64,000 nt of DNA from NCBI RefSeq assembly GCF_021560015.1, contig NZ_CP073588.1:2914001-2978000 (forward strand), written 5' to 3'. Of this stretch, positions 29,264 through 38,793 are shown piece after piece. The DNA comes from Shewanella vesiculosa. GTDB lineage: Bacteria; Pseudomonadota; Gammaproteobacteria; Enterobacterales; Shewanellaceae. Each line of letters begins with the position of its first letter. Position 1 is the stretch's first letter. A model generated the notes under the pieces. That model was given only the letters and a program-made list of their open reading frames with translations, made no database searches and was not told the origin of the DNA. Made by a program: the position numbers and the translations under genes.

Positions 29264-30844
29264 ATGCTGATATTCATACGACAATTGCTCCAGAGCCCTA
29301 TTGCCCGAAAGTTAACACTGTCTATCGTGGTGTTTAGCTCTTTGATTACGATTGTGACGACAGCTTATCAGCTTATAAGTGATTATCAGGAGGATGTGAA
29401 TAGAATTGATCGCGTATTTTCAAGTATAGAAGCGGTAAATTTAGAAGTATTAGCATCCAGTGTTTGGGTAATAGACGAAGACTTAATTAACACTCAACTC
29501 TATGGTTTAAGCCAATTACCTGACATTAAATATATTTCTATCCGTGATGACAGTAATCAAGAATGGCATTTTGGTGAGTATCAGAAAACGGCCGTTATCG
29601 AAAAGCAATTTCCGTTGATTTATACCAACAATGAAAATATTCCTGTTGGGACCCTTACTGTACAAGCCGATCTCAATGCCATTTATGATCGTCTGTATAA
29701 TAAAACAATACTGATTTTACTGTCCAACGCGATCAAAACCTTCTTCGTTGCAGGTTTTATTTTGTTTTTGGTCTGGTTCAATGTCACCAAACATCTGCGC
29801 CAATTAAGCCAATATTGTGATGAAATTAGCTTAGACAATCCCTTTACGCCCTTAAATTTTAACCGTAAGCCACAACGTGATGAGTTCAGTTTAGTCGCCG
29901 AAGCCGTCAATACAATGCAGCAACAAATTCGAGGATCTTATCAAGATCTGCAGCAATCAAAAGTCGATTTAATGCATGCCGTTGAAGATCGAGATCGCTT
30001 ACTATTATTAGAGCGTAGTTATAAAGATGAACTTGCTCGCCAAGTAAAAGAGCAAACCAGAGAACTTGAACAATCACTGCAAATGTTAAAACGAACACAA
30101 CAAGTGCTGATAGAAAAAGAGAAAATGGCCGCATTAGGAGGATTAGTTTCCGGCGTCGCCCATGAAATTAATACCCCGATAGGTATTTGTTTAACGGCTG
30201 CAAGTTCACAATTGGCTTATGTAGAAGATCTGATCAAGCTTATCCATAGTGATCATGCCACATTAGAACAAATCAATGGGATTTTAGAGCAATACCAAAA
30301 AAGCAGTCAGTTAATTGTGAGTAATATCACTCGTGCCAGTTATTTAATCCAGCAGTTTAAATCTATTGCGGCAGAACAAAGCCAAGAAAAATACACTCTA
30401 TTTAATCTAAATCACCAATTACGCGATATTACCGACTCAACCATAATGATATTTTCGCCGCAAAAGGTTGAGATAACCGTCAATATTGATGAGCAATTGC
30501 AGGTTTACACTAATGCCAGCCTACTCTCCCAAGCTATTAATAACGTGATATCAAATGCATTTTTACATGCATTTAAAGATACCTCACAAGCGAAGATCTG
30601 CATTAATGTAATAACTAAACCTGACACTATTGATATCGAAATTCAAAATAATGGTGCGCTTATTCCAAGTGATATTGCAGAGCATATATTTGAACCCTTC
30701 TTTACCACCGCTCGCCACAAAGGTGGCGTCGGCTTAGGGCTCGCAGCTGCATTTAATGCAATTACGCAGATAAAAGGCAGCATTCGCTATGTTGCTATGT
30801 CACCCCTTGGAGGACCTATGTTCGTGATAAGCGTGCCGCGATAA
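29264..30844 (+). CDS. Orphan sensor histidine kinase
   Basis: 526-residue membrane kinase when started at the ATG at 29264 (GAAGAA just before it). An in-frame TTG at 29180 would add 28 residues and is less likely. Membrane segments at about 13-35 and 148-172 flank a periplasmic sensor of about 110 residues. A HAMP-like linker and coiled coil (225-285) lead to the phospho-acceptor box ALGGLVSGVAHEINTPIG with His300, then an N box (NNVISNAFLHAF) and a G2 box (GGVGLGLAAAF). There is no receiver domain and no response-regulator gene nearby. Resembles kinases that control two-component outputs at a distance; the signal is unknown. Confidence 0.88.
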   Translation: MLIFIRQLLQSPIARKLTLSIVVFSSLITIVTTAYQLISDYQEDVNRIDRVFSSIEAVNLEVLASSVWVIDEDLINTQLYGLSQLPDIKYISIRDDSNQEWHFGEYQKTAVIEKQFPLIYTNNENIPVGTLTVQADLNAIYDRLYNKTILILLSNAIKTFFVAGFILFLVWFNVTKHLRQLSQYCDEISLDNPFTPLNFNRKPQRDEFSLVAEAVNTMQQQIRGSYQDLQQSKVDLMHAVEDRDRLLLLERSYKDELARQVKEQTRELEQSLQMLKRTQQVLIEKEKMAALGGLVSGVAHEINTPIGICLTAASSQLAYVEDLIKLIHSDHATLEQINGILEQYQKSSQLIVSNITRASYLIQQFKSIAAEQSQEKYTLFNLNHQLRDITDSTIMIFSPQKVEITVNIDEQLQVYTNASLLSQAINNVISNAFLHAFKDTSQAKICINVITKPDTIDIEIQNNGALIPSDIAEHIFEPFFTTARHKGGVGLGLAAAFNAITQIKGSIRYVAMSPLGGPMFVISVPR

Positions 30845-30870
30845 CATCAGCAAAGCAGCACTTAACGATG

Positions 30871-31674
30871 CTAAACTGTTCTCGCGGATAATTTACTCAG
30901 TACACGACTCACAGCAACAAAAGCAAATGTTCCCGTCACCATGGTAATGGCGCCAAAGCCAGAAGCGCAATCCATCCGCATACTGCCTTGTGCTGTTTCC
31001 TTAGTGTTGCATACGCTGCCATCAGCTTGAGGATAGACTAGATGTTGGGTCGAAAACACCGCATCTACAGCAAAGCGGCGCTGAATATTTTTAGTAAAAT
31101 TATAATCTTTGCGTAATATGTTGCGCACTTTTGCCAACAATGGATCTTGTACTGTTTTAGCCAAGTCAGTCACTTGAATTAAGGTCGGATCGGTTTGGCC
31201 GCCAGCACCACCAATAGTCACTAGGGCAATTTTATTGCGCTTACACCAAGCAATTAAACCTGCTTTAGGTTTTACCGCATCAATACAGTCAATCACATAA
31301 TCAATATCACCACCCTGTGAGGCTGGCTTAAAATACTCCGCCAGATTGTCTAAAGTAATAAAATCTTCTACTTCATTAACCATACACTCGGGATTGATTT
31401 CACCAATGCGTTTTGCCATAACCTCGACTTTTGATTGGCCAATAGTAGAGGTTAATGCATGTATTTGGCGATTGGTATTGGTAACACAAATATCGTCTAA
31501 ATCGATAAGGGTGATCTGTCCTATACCACTTCTCGCTAGAGCTTCAGCGACCCAAGTTCCGACGCCACCGATACCCACAACCACCACATGTGCTTTTGAA
31601 AAAGTCGCGAGTGCTGCTTGACCATATAAACGGCCGACACCAGCAAAACGATGAGTATAAGATTCTGACAACAT
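30871..31674 (-). CDS. tcdA: tRNA threonylcarbamoyladenosine dehydratase
   Basis: E1-like ATP-dependent enzyme (CsdL/TcdA) that cyclises t6A37 in tRNAs to ct6A. 267 residues. Seen: the nucleotide site VVVGIGGVGTWVAEALARSG (30-49), the ThiF/MoeB-type DLDDICVTNTNRQ (about 58-70) and the C-terminal hydrophobic segment typical of TcdA. It is convergent with the histidine kinase gene, with only 26 bases between the stops. csdA/csdE are not adjacent. Confidence 0.92.
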   Translation of the reverse strand: MLSESYTHRFAGVGRLYGQAALATFSKAHVVVVGIGGVGTWVAEALARSGIGQITLIDLDDICVTNTNRQIHALTSTIGQSKVEVMAKRIGEINPECMVNEVEDFITLDNLAEYFKPASQGGDIDYVIDCIDAVKPKAGLIAWCKRNKIALVTIGGAGGQTDPTLIQVTDLAKTVQDPLLAKVRNILRKDYNFTKNIQRRFAVDAVFSTQHLVYPQADGSVCNTKETAQGSMRMDCASGFGAITMVTGTFAFVAVSRVLSKLSARTV

Positions 31675-32475
31675 TGGTTACGCCCTAATTAACGACTATT
31701 TTTTTTCGCGGCTAATTTTAAACGATTTATCGCCAAAGCTAAACGTTTGTCACGATTTGCTCGACATGAATCTGATTAAGGTGGCGGTTCAAGTTATTCA
31801 TAAGCATCTGATGTAAGCATTTACTGATAATGATCCACATCAACTTGGATAAGTGTTGCGATAAAGCAATCAAAAATAGCCTGTGGTTAAACTATCCAAA
31901 TAAAACTGACACTTTAGTTACTAAAAAGTGGATTGATACCTCAAGAGCACGTCTATTACGAATTAATACAAGTAATTAATCTTCGCAATAAGCCAGGAAC
32001 AGCATTTTGTAGTGGTCAATAAAGGCCTCACTCTGGAGGTAATCAAATATAAATGGGTCGCACAAACTAATCGATTATCACAAAACGCTTAAAAAAATGC
32101 TTAATTTATGACCTTATTAGACTAAAGAGATCAATTTATCATTCAATATTCGCGATGATTAAATTAACATGGGCTAAAATACAATTCTGCAACTTTTGTG
32201 GTTGAGCGCTAGCCAATTTTACATAAATAGGTACGCCCCTAAGAGGCAGATTTAAGACATATATTGATTTAATTACACAAATGGTCGCTGATATCACAGA
32301 TTTATCGACAAAATTTCAAGTTGGGCTTGTTTATTTGATCTAGCCCACACTATGAAGGAACTAAATCTGTGAAAATCTGCACCAGATTGTTACAGAATTA
32401 AATCTGCGACAAACTTCACTAACTAAAACCATGAAAAATGGAATATAGAACATAACGTTCTAGGGAGCATGAAAG
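31675..32475. other. Long regulatory region upstream of the porin gene
   Basis: 800 bases without a plausible gene. The last 230 bases contain several copies of an 8-base box (TAAATCTG), listed separately. The first part includes the tcdA promoter on the minus strand. Confidence 0.6.
32247..32406 (+). promoter_or_regulatory. Cluster of TAAATCTG boxes upstream of the porin gene
   Basis: The octamer TAAATCTG occurs exactly at 32362-32369 and 32399-32406, and in inverted orientation at 32247-32254 and 32297-32304. Near copies are AAAATCTG at 32372 and inverted CAGATTGT at 32383. Two copies extend to an 11-base inverted match, TAAATCTGTGA. The clustering just upstream of the porin suggests binding sites for a regulator, which cannot be named. 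Confidence 0.5.
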
Positions 32476-33504
32476 ATGAAAAAAACCTTAATCTCTGCAT
32501 CGGTAGCATCAGTACTCACATTAGTTTCTTTCGCTACACTTGCTGAAGGCCCAAGTTTCTATGGACGTTTAGATTTAGCCGTGACTAATTCTGATAAAGG
32601 CGCTACAACTCAAAATGGTAAAGAAGGCACAGTATTAGAAAACAACTTTTCTAACTTAGGCGTAAAAGGTAGTGAAAAGTTTGCTAACGGTATTGAACTG
32701 TTATACCAAATGGAATTCCAAGTTGAAAATACCACTCAAACTGAAGGCAAAAATGGCAGTGACGAAGTCGTATTTAAAGCGCGTAACACATTCTTAGGTT
32801 TAAAAAGTGACGCTGGTACTGTGTTAGTCGGCCGTAACGATACAGTATTCAAACAATCTGAAGGTGGCATAGATTTATTCGGTAACTTTAACGCCGATAT
32901 CGATCGTATGATTGGTGGCCAATTACGTAGAGCTGACGGTATTTGGTACTACTCACCAGTGATTGCTGGTTTAGTCACATTAAACGCAACTTATTTAATG
33001 GATGACAACTACGAAGGTTCAGATGAAGACCAATATGCATTAAGTGCAACCCTTGGTGACAAAGGTCTTAAAGCACAACCTTATTATATTGCTGCAGCTT
33101 ATAACACTATTGGTGGTATTGATGCTTATCGTGGTGTGGCGCAAGTTAAGCTAGGTGAGTTCAAGCTTGGTGGTTTATACCAAAACACTGAAAGCCAAAC
33201 CACTGATCAAGAAGGTGATTCTTTCTTCCTTAACGTATCTTACAACCTAAACGGCGTAAACTTAAAAGCTGAATACGGTCAAGATGAAGCTGGTTTTGGT
33301 AGTTACTACAAAAATATTAAAGAAGCGACAGGTACAGACGTAAATATCACTCAAATTACTGTGGGTGCTGACTATCGTATCTCTAAGTCAACCTTAGTTT
33401 ATGGTCACTATGCTATGTATGAAGGCGACCACAAAGTCGGTACTGCTACTGTTGATTTAGAAGATGACAATATCTTCACTGTTGGTGCACGTTACGACTT
33501 CTAA
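32476..33504 (+). CDS. Gram-negative general porin
   Basis: 342-residue outer-membrane beta-barrel with a signal peptide (MKKTLISASV... cut after ATLA) and the mature start EGPSFYGRLDLAV, standard for the OmpC/porin-4 family. Alternating hydrophobic strands run throughout and the last residues are VGARYDF, with the C-terminal Phe needed for BAM recognition. A GGGAG ribosome site lies before the ATG. The long upstream region with repeated boxes suggests controlled expression. It ends at a strong hairpin terminator. Confidence 0.92.
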   Translation: MKKTLISASVASVLTLVSFATLAEGPSFYGRLDLAVTNSDKGATTQNGKEGTVLENNFSNLGVKGSEKFANGIELLYQMEFQVENTTQTEGKNGSDEVVFKARNTFLGLKSDAGTVLVGRNDTVFKQSEGGIDLFGNFNADIDRMIGGQLRRADGIWYYSPVIAGLVTLNATYLMDDNYEGSDEDQYALSATLGDKGLKAQPYYIAAAYNTIGGIDAYRGVAQVKLGEFKLGGLYQNTESQTTDQEGDSFFLNVSYNLNGVNLKAEYGQDEAGFGSYYKNIKEATGTDVNITQITVGADYRISKSTLVYGHYAMYEGDHKVGTATVDLEDDNIFTVGARYDF

Positions 33505-33545
33505 TCATAGTGCTAGCCGCTTCGGCTTAACAGCATAAATGATTA

Positions 33546-33578
33546 AAAATGCCAGTCTATGTAGACTGGCATTTTTGT
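33546..33578 (+). terminator. Terminator of the porin gene
   Basis: Stem AAATGCCAGTCT / AGACTGGCATTT with an ATGT loop and T run, 44 bases after the porin stop codon. Confidence 0.9.
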
Positions 33579-33668
33579 ATTTGTAATACCATCATTACGA
33601 TGTGGTCATCAGATGTTAAACAGTGATTTAAAATTAGGCTGTTGCACTTTACGATTAACAACCGTCAG

Positions 33669-33986
33669 CTAAGCAATCACTTGATTGAACACTTCAACAT
33701 GATGTGACTCAACCAACTCTGGCATCACATGGTGAAAATAATGCTCAATCGCATCTTTAGCGCAATGTTGATCAAACGCAGCTCGGTCGACAAACTTTTC
33801 CACAAAGGCGACTTTATTGTCATCATCAATACTGATATTCAGTTCATAACGAATACAGCCTAGCTCACGTCGAGTATCTGGAACTAAACTTGCCAATGCA
33901 GCCACTAAGGCATCGCGTTTTCCTGCTTTAGCGGTAAATTGAGCGACACAAACAATTTGTTGGGTGTTTATTGCGTAATCTGACAT
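33669..33986 (-). CDS. Putative quinol/antibiotic biosynthesis monooxygenase (ABM family)
   Basis: 105-residue ferredoxin-like alpha+beta protein of the ABM domain family (YgiN-like). Typical features are the start QIVCVAQFTAKAGKRDAL, the GCIRYELN strand, VAFVEKFVDRAAFDQH and the conserved His pair near the middle. AAGGA lies before the ATG. Members oxidise quinols or act as small stress enzymes. It is 14 bases downstream of elaA on the same strand and is probably co-transcribed with it. Confidence 0.85.
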   Translation of the reverse strand: MSDYAINTQQIVCVAQFTAKAGKRDALVAALASLVPDTRRELGCIRYELNISIDDDNKVAFVEKFVDRAAFDQHCAKDAIEHYFHHVMPELVESHHVEVFNQVIA

Positions 33987-34000
33987 TATTTTTCCTTACA

Positions 34001-34459
34001 TTAATAAATTAACAGCATATCTAAATGCTCAATCCCATCTTCAAGATACACCGCAGAATTAACCACGAAACCATGCTGTTGATAAAACTGACGTAAATAA
34101 TCTTGCGCACCGATTTGGATATTGTCATTGGGCCAATGTCGTTTGGCAATACTAATAGCTCTTTGGATTAATTGATTAGCAATCCCCTGACCCCGTGTTA
34201 CTTTCGCCACAGCAACACGGCCAATACTGGCCTGAGGATAACTCAGACTAGGTGCTAACACACGACTATAGGCCACAACATGGCCAAGCTCGTCCAGCCC
34301 AAGTAAGTGCCTTGTTTGCGGATGTTTGTCTTTACCATCTAACTCAGGGTACGGACAATTTTGTTCCACCACAAACACATCAACTCGAAGTTGTAATAAC
34401 CCATAAAGTTGTTCCAGCGTCAATTCAGAAAAGCCAACATCTACCCATTGTAATGTCAT
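34001..34459 (-). CDS. elaA: ElaA-type GNAT acetyltransferase
   Basis: About 152 residues. The ElaA signature ELTLEQLYGLLQLRVDVFVV then EQNCPYPELDGKD is clear, and the acetyl-CoA loop (VTRGQGIANQLIQ) and C-terminal fold of GNAT enzymes are present. The frame also opens at a GTG three bases earlier; the ATG at 34459 has AAGG six bases upstream and is chosen. Substrate unknown. It lies downstream of emrB on the same strand. Confidence 0.87.
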   Translation of the reverse strand: MTLQWVDVGFSELTLEQLYGLLQLRVDVFVVEQNCPYPELDGKDKHPQTRHLLGLDELGHVVAYSRVLAPSLSYPQASIGRVAVAKVTRGQGIANQLIQRAISIAKRHWPNDNIQIGAQDYLRQFYQQHGFVVNSAVYLEDGIEHLDMLLIY

Positions 34460-34503
34460 CACAAACCTTATTTATCCCTGCTCTATACGCCATATTAGCA
34501 TGA

Positions 34504-36135
34504 TTAATGTATCTCACTAGGCTCATCTGATGGGCTTTTTTCTGGGGGTTTTCGAATAAATAATACTGCAAAGACTGCGATAAAAAGAAAACATGCCATA
34601 ATAAAAAACACATCATTATAGGCTTGAATATACGCTTGTTGTGACATGGTTTTAGCAAGTAAAGCATAAGCTTGCGAGTTAGCGCTTACAGCGTCCGAGC
34701 CAGCAGTCTGTAATATCGAACTGGTGTGAGCGATATAATTATAGGCTTGCGAACTTACGGCGGGTAACGTTTCTTTTATGTGTGCCAAATGCCCCCTTGC
34801 GAGGTTATCGGTTAATGTTGCCACCAAAGCGATACCAAACGCCCCACCTAAATTACGCATCACATTGAGCACAGTCGATGCCGAAGCATTTTCATGTGGT
34901 TTTAAATGCATGGTCGCCAAAATACCAATAGGAACTAAGATAAACGGTTGACCCAAGGCGCGTACTATTTGCGAGGTAATCATCTGATCGCCCGCATAAT
35001 CAAGAGTCATATTGCTATTCATGTAATAACTGGTGGCAAATAAAGCGAATCCAAGTGCAGCCAGATAACGCGGATCAAACTTCTGCATTAACTTAGGCAC
35101 TAAAGGTAGTACCAGTAATTGTGGAAAACCCATCCACATAATGACTTCACCTATTTCTAGCGGAGTGTAGTCATGAATTTGTGATAGATATAAGGGGATC
35201 ATGTAAATGGCCCCAAATAATGCCATACCGAGTAAAAAGTATGCCACGGTAGACAAGGCAAAATCACGCTGAGCAAGCAGACGGATATTGACTAAGGGTT
35301 GTGCTTTACGTAACTGAATCCAAATAAATAGACTGATATTAATGGCGGCAATTATCGCGAGGTTACGAATAAGATCTGAACCAAACCAGTCTTTACGATT
35401 GCCCTCTTCTAGCACCACTTCTAGGCAACCCATACCCAGTGCCATCGTCACAATACCGGAATAATCAGCATCTTTTAACTTTTCCCAAATAATGGGTTTG
35501 CGCTCTAAACCATAAGCTAACATCGCCATTACCAATAAGCCTGGCGGAACATTAATATAAAATAAATAATGCCAACTAAATTGCTCAGTTAACCAGCCTC
35601 CCAGCGTCGGCCCAATAGAAGGGGCAAATGTGGCCGTCACCCCAAACAAAGCCATACCCATAGCACGTTTATTGTCAGGTAAGCACTCAAGTATGAGTCT
35701 AAATGCTAACGGAATTAATGCTCCACCGAAGAACCCCTGCAAGGCACGAAAAGCAATCATCGACTCAAGGTTCCAAGACAAAGAACATAATATCGATGCC
35801 AAGATAAAAGCCGCTGTGGTCCAGAGTAAATAACGTCGAGTCGATAATCCGGTACTCAACCAACCCGAAAGGGGAATCGCGATCATCTCTGCCACTAAAT
35901 AGGCGGTAGCAATCCAGCTCCCCTCCTCTAAAGTGGCGCCTAAACTACCTTGGATCTCTTTCATCGACGCATTGGTGATTTGAATATCCAAAATCGCCAT
36001 AAATGCACCAATTAGGCCGCCCGCAACGGCTATCCAAGATCGGACACTACCACGCTGGTACCCAGTCGGTTTATCATCCTGTTTACTAGCAGAGCTAACT
36101 TCAGAAGCATTTACCTCTGCAGTTGATTGACTCAT
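34504..36135 (-). CDS. emrB: EmrB-type DHA2 multidrug efflux transporter
   Basis: 543-residue MFS permease of the 14-helix DHA2 class, working with the periplasmic adaptor EmrA and a TolC-type outer channel to expel hydrophobic drugs. Motifs include the N-terminal LDIQITNASMKEIQGSLG, the RALQGFFGGALIPLA segment and the motif C-like GPTLGGWLTEQFSW. It begins one base after the emrA stop codon and is clearly co-transcribed with it. TolC is not encoded here. The adjacent LysR-type gene is disrupted. Confidence 0.92.
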   Translation of the reverse strand: MSQSTAEVNASEVSSASKQDDKPTGYQRGSVRSWIAVAGGLIGAFMAILDIQITNASMKEIQGSLGATLEEGSWIATAYLVAEMIAIPLSGWLSTGLSTRRYLLWTTAAFILASILCSLSWNLESMIAFRALQGFFGGALIPLAFRLILECLPDNKRAMGMALFGVTATFAPSIGPTLGGWLTEQFSWHYLFYINVPPGLLVMAMLAYGLERKPIIWEKLKDADYSGIVTMALGMGCLEVVLEEGNRKDWFGSDLIRNLAIIAAINISLFIWIQLRKAQPLVNIRLLAQRDFALSTVAYFLLGMALFGAIYMIPLYLSQIHDYTPLEIGEVIMWMGFPQLLVLPLVPKLMQKFDPRYLAALGFALFATSYYMNSNMTLDYAGDQMITSQIVRALGQPFILVPIGILATMHLKPHENASASTVLNVMRNLGGAFGIALVATLTDNLARGHLAHIKETLPAVSSQAYNYIAHTSSILQTAGSDAVSANSQAYALLAKTMSQQAYIQAYNDVFFIMACFLFIAVFAVLFIRKPPEKSPSDEPSEIH

Positions 36136-36136
36136 A

Positions 36137-37231
36137 TTAATGCCCTGCTGCCGCTAACGTGGCTTGATCAGCGGACGACTTAGCCAGCGCCTGAGATTGA
36201 GCAGCAGATTCAGTATCGACTTCAACCACCGCACTCAGCCCTGGCAAAATACGTCCGATAGCAGATGAAGACTGCTTTCGTTCAAGCCGAATGCGCACCG
36301 GAATACGTTGAACAATTTTAGTAAAGTTACCGGTCGCATTTTCTGCAGGTAACAAGCTAAATTTAGAGCCCGATGCTGGAGCTAAGCTGTCGATAAATCC
36401 ACTAAACACCTCATCAGGATAGGCATCTAAACTGACGTTAACGCTTTGTCCGGCTTGCATGTGCTCAATTTGAGTTTCTTTAAAGTTAGCCGTTATCCAC
36501 ACTTGGGTATCTGGTACTAAACTAAACAATGCTTGTCCCGGTTGAACATACTGGCCTACCATGGCACCACGCTTACCTATAATGCCTGAAAATGGCGCAG
36601 TAACGCGTGTATCAGCCAATTGAATATTAGCTAATTCGACACTAGCCTCAGCCTGCTTAACATCTGCTTGCACTTGCAATAGCTGAGCATTAAACACTGA
36701 TAATTCACGCTGTTTAGCCACCAATGCAGCTTGGGCTTCATCGACATGTGCCGAGGCAGAATCGAAACCCGCCTGAAGTTGGTCAACATCATTTTGTGAG
36801 CTGTAATTACTGACTTTTAATTTTTGTGAACGTTTTAATTGTTGCTGGGCGATTAACTGTTCAGACTGTGAGGCCACAACAGCAGCCTTAGCCTGATTAA
36901 TTAACGCTTGCTGCAAATCAACCTTCGCCGCCAAGGTTTGCAAGTTAGCTTGCGAGCTGGCTAATAAGGCTTTACTTTGAGCTAACTTGGCAACAAATTG
37001 GCTATCTTCAAGTTGAGCCAGTAGTTCACCTTTGCTGACATGCTGATTATCTACCACGGTAGACTGGACAATATAACCTGGCACTTTGACACTGATATTA
37101 GAAATATCGGCCTCGACATAAGCATTATCCGTTGATTCTATAAATCGAACTTGTGACCACCAATAAACACCGGCAACAACTAATACAAGGATAATACTTG
37201 GCACTAATACTAAGCGCTTATTGATAGACAT
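36137..37231 (-). CDS. emrA: EmrA-type HlyD-family periplasmic adaptor
   Basis: 364-residue membrane-fusion protein. It has a short cytoplasmic start, one membrane helix (about 7-25), then the biotinyl-lipoyl half motif SVKVPGYIVQSTVVDNQHVS (about 48-67), a long alpha-hairpin coiled coil (75-200), the second lipoyl half (TRVTAPFSGIIGKRGAMVG) and a beta barrel (FSLVPDTQVWITANFKETQ). AGGAG is upstream of the ATG. First gene of emrAB, divergent from the LysR gene with a 96-base shared promoter gap. Confidence 0.92.
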   Translation of the reverse strand: MSINKRLVLVPSIILVLVVAGVYWWSQVRFIESTDNAYVEADISNISVKVPGYIVQSTVVDNQHVSKGELLAQLEDSQFVAKLAQSKALLASSQANLQTLAAKVDLQQALINQAKAAVVASQSEQLIAQQQLKRSQKLKVSNYSSQNDVDQLQAGFDSASAHVDEAQAALVAKQRELSVFNAQLLQVQADVKQAEASVELANIQLADTRVTAPFSGIIGKRGAMVGQYVQPGQALFSLVPDTQVWITANFKETQIEHMQAGQSVNVSLDAYPDEVFSGFIDSLAPASGSKFSLLPAENATGNFTKIVQRIPVRIRLERKQSSSAIGRILPGLSAVVEVDTESAAQSQALAKSSADQATLAAAGH

Positions 37232-37327
37232 GTTTGACTCCTAATTTATTCTCGCCTAGTTTACTACTGTTTCCTTTAGTTTATTAGATAGTAAAAATAT
37301 AACCCACTGTTCCACAGGTGTAACAAT

Positions 37328-38265
37328 ATGGATCTAAATCGTGTACAAATTTTCTCACAGGTGGTTGAGCAAGGCAGTTTTACTGGTGCAGCCAAAGCTT
37401 TAGGGATCACCAAAGCCACAGTGAGCCGAAAGGTTGCTGAACTCGAAGCCGATGCCGGTGTGCTATTACTATTTAGAACCACTCGATCATTAAAACTGAC
37501 CGAAGCGGGTTCGAGTTATTACCATCGCATCAGTAAAATTTTGCAAGATTTACAAAATGCCGAAGACTTACTCAGCGCAAGCCAACAAGACATTAAAGGC
37601 AATTTAAAAGTAATTTGTCCTATCGAGCTAGGTCAGTTATATCTGGGGCGGATTCTTGCGTTTTTTGGCGACTTATCCCAACATTACCATTGATGCAGAA
37701 CTGACTAACCGCAAAGTGGATGTAATAGAAGAAGGCGTCGATTTCTTATTTCAAATTACCGAACAACACGATCCAAAGCTGCAAAGTTACTCTCTGGTGA
37801 CCGCAAGCAGACAATTAATGGCAAGTCCAAGTTACCTTAAACGTCATGGAGCTCCAGCAACACCGCAGGACTTAATGAATCATACTGCAATCAAGCTTCA
37901 ATCGGCCCATATTGATGGTGGCTGGCGTATTTTTGATGGCATCAAATGGCTAGATCTGGATCCACCAGCACAGCTGAAGGTCAATAATGTTACCTTTGCC
38001 CCGAGAGGCAGCCATTGAAGGCCTAGGTATTACCGCGGTACCGGTTTTTATTGCTCAAGAAGCTATTGATAGTAAGCAACTACTGCCAGTATTAGAAGAT
38101 TTCCCCATGATGCAAACTAAGGTCACACTCAGCTTTCCCAAGCGAATATATCTCCCACGAAAATACCGAGTATTCATCGAATTTTTATATGATGCCCTGT
38201 TTCAGCGTTGGGGAGATGGTGTGCTGGAAATCCCCGACTTTATAGTACAAAACAATCATAATTAA
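37328..38265 (+). pseudogene. LysR-family regulator, disrupted by two frameshifts
   Basis: Three consecutive frames together spell one LysR protein of about 310 residues. The first (37328-37693) gives an intact helix-turn-helix (MDLNRVQIFSQVVEQGSF... GITKATVSRKVAELE). The second (37656-38018) starts as RFLATYPNITIDAEL and holds most of the effector domain. The third (37987-38265) resumes at REAAIEGLGITAVPVF and runs to the C-terminus. Each break is equivalent to losing two bases or gaining one; the first lies at GCG before a T run, where GCGCG would restore the frame. It is divergent from emrA and would be its local regulator. Either a real pseudogene or sequencing errors. Confidence 0.88.
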
Positions 38266-38532
38266 AGATGAGTTTTTAAGCACAAAATAATCTATAGGAT
38301 ATATAGATATTTTTAACTGACTAGGTGCTAGTATCAACTCAATAAAGTGATTAATTGAGATCATAGAGGTCAGCTTTCGCACTATTAATTCGCAATATCA
38401 ATGATAAGTTTGGTTCAGGAAATTGTTCAAAGGCTAGGTAAGTATTAAGCGACTGATCCATTGTCTGCTGCAATACTAACCACACACATTACATTTATTA
38501 GTCACGCATTATGCGCGCTAGGAGCTATACAA

Positions 38533-38655
38533 ATGAGCAAAGAACGTAATAATTCAAAAGAAGCGAAGAAAAAACCGGCATTATCTTTAAAAGAGAAACG
38601 TGCAGTTAAGCAGTCAAAAAATTCACCTGAAAATTTTGCCAGCAAGATCAAATAA
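38533..38655 (+). CDS. Small basic conserved-looking protein (40 residues)
   Basis: Short lysine-rich protein, MSKERNNSKEAKKKPALSL at the start and ENFASKIK at the end; predicted disordered and cytoplasmic. The ATG at 38533 has AGGAG eight bases upstream, which is better than the longer frame opening at 38461. It is followed by a strong terminator 50 bases later. Similar small KEKRA-type basic proteins occur in related bacteria; function unknown, possibly nucleic-acid or ribosome associated. Confidence 0.68.
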   Translation: MSKERNNSKEAKKKPALSLKEKRAVKQSKNSPENFASKIK

Positions 38656-38707
38656 TTTATGCGTCGTTTAACCTATAAATAGCTTGATGCAGGCATGCTG
38701 AGCACAT

Positions 38708-38740
38708 AAAAATACCGAGCTAATTGCTCGGTATTTTTTG
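38708..38740. terminator. Bidirectional terminator
   Basis: Stem AATACCGAGC / GCTCGGTATT with a TAATT-type loop, flanked by A and T runs, placed between the small basic protein gene (plus) and the TonB receptor gene (minus). It can serve both. Confidence 0.85.
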
Positions 38741-38793
38741 TTTAGCGCTTATTTATTCGCGCCCTGCTTAACAGCATTCTACTTAACAGATGG

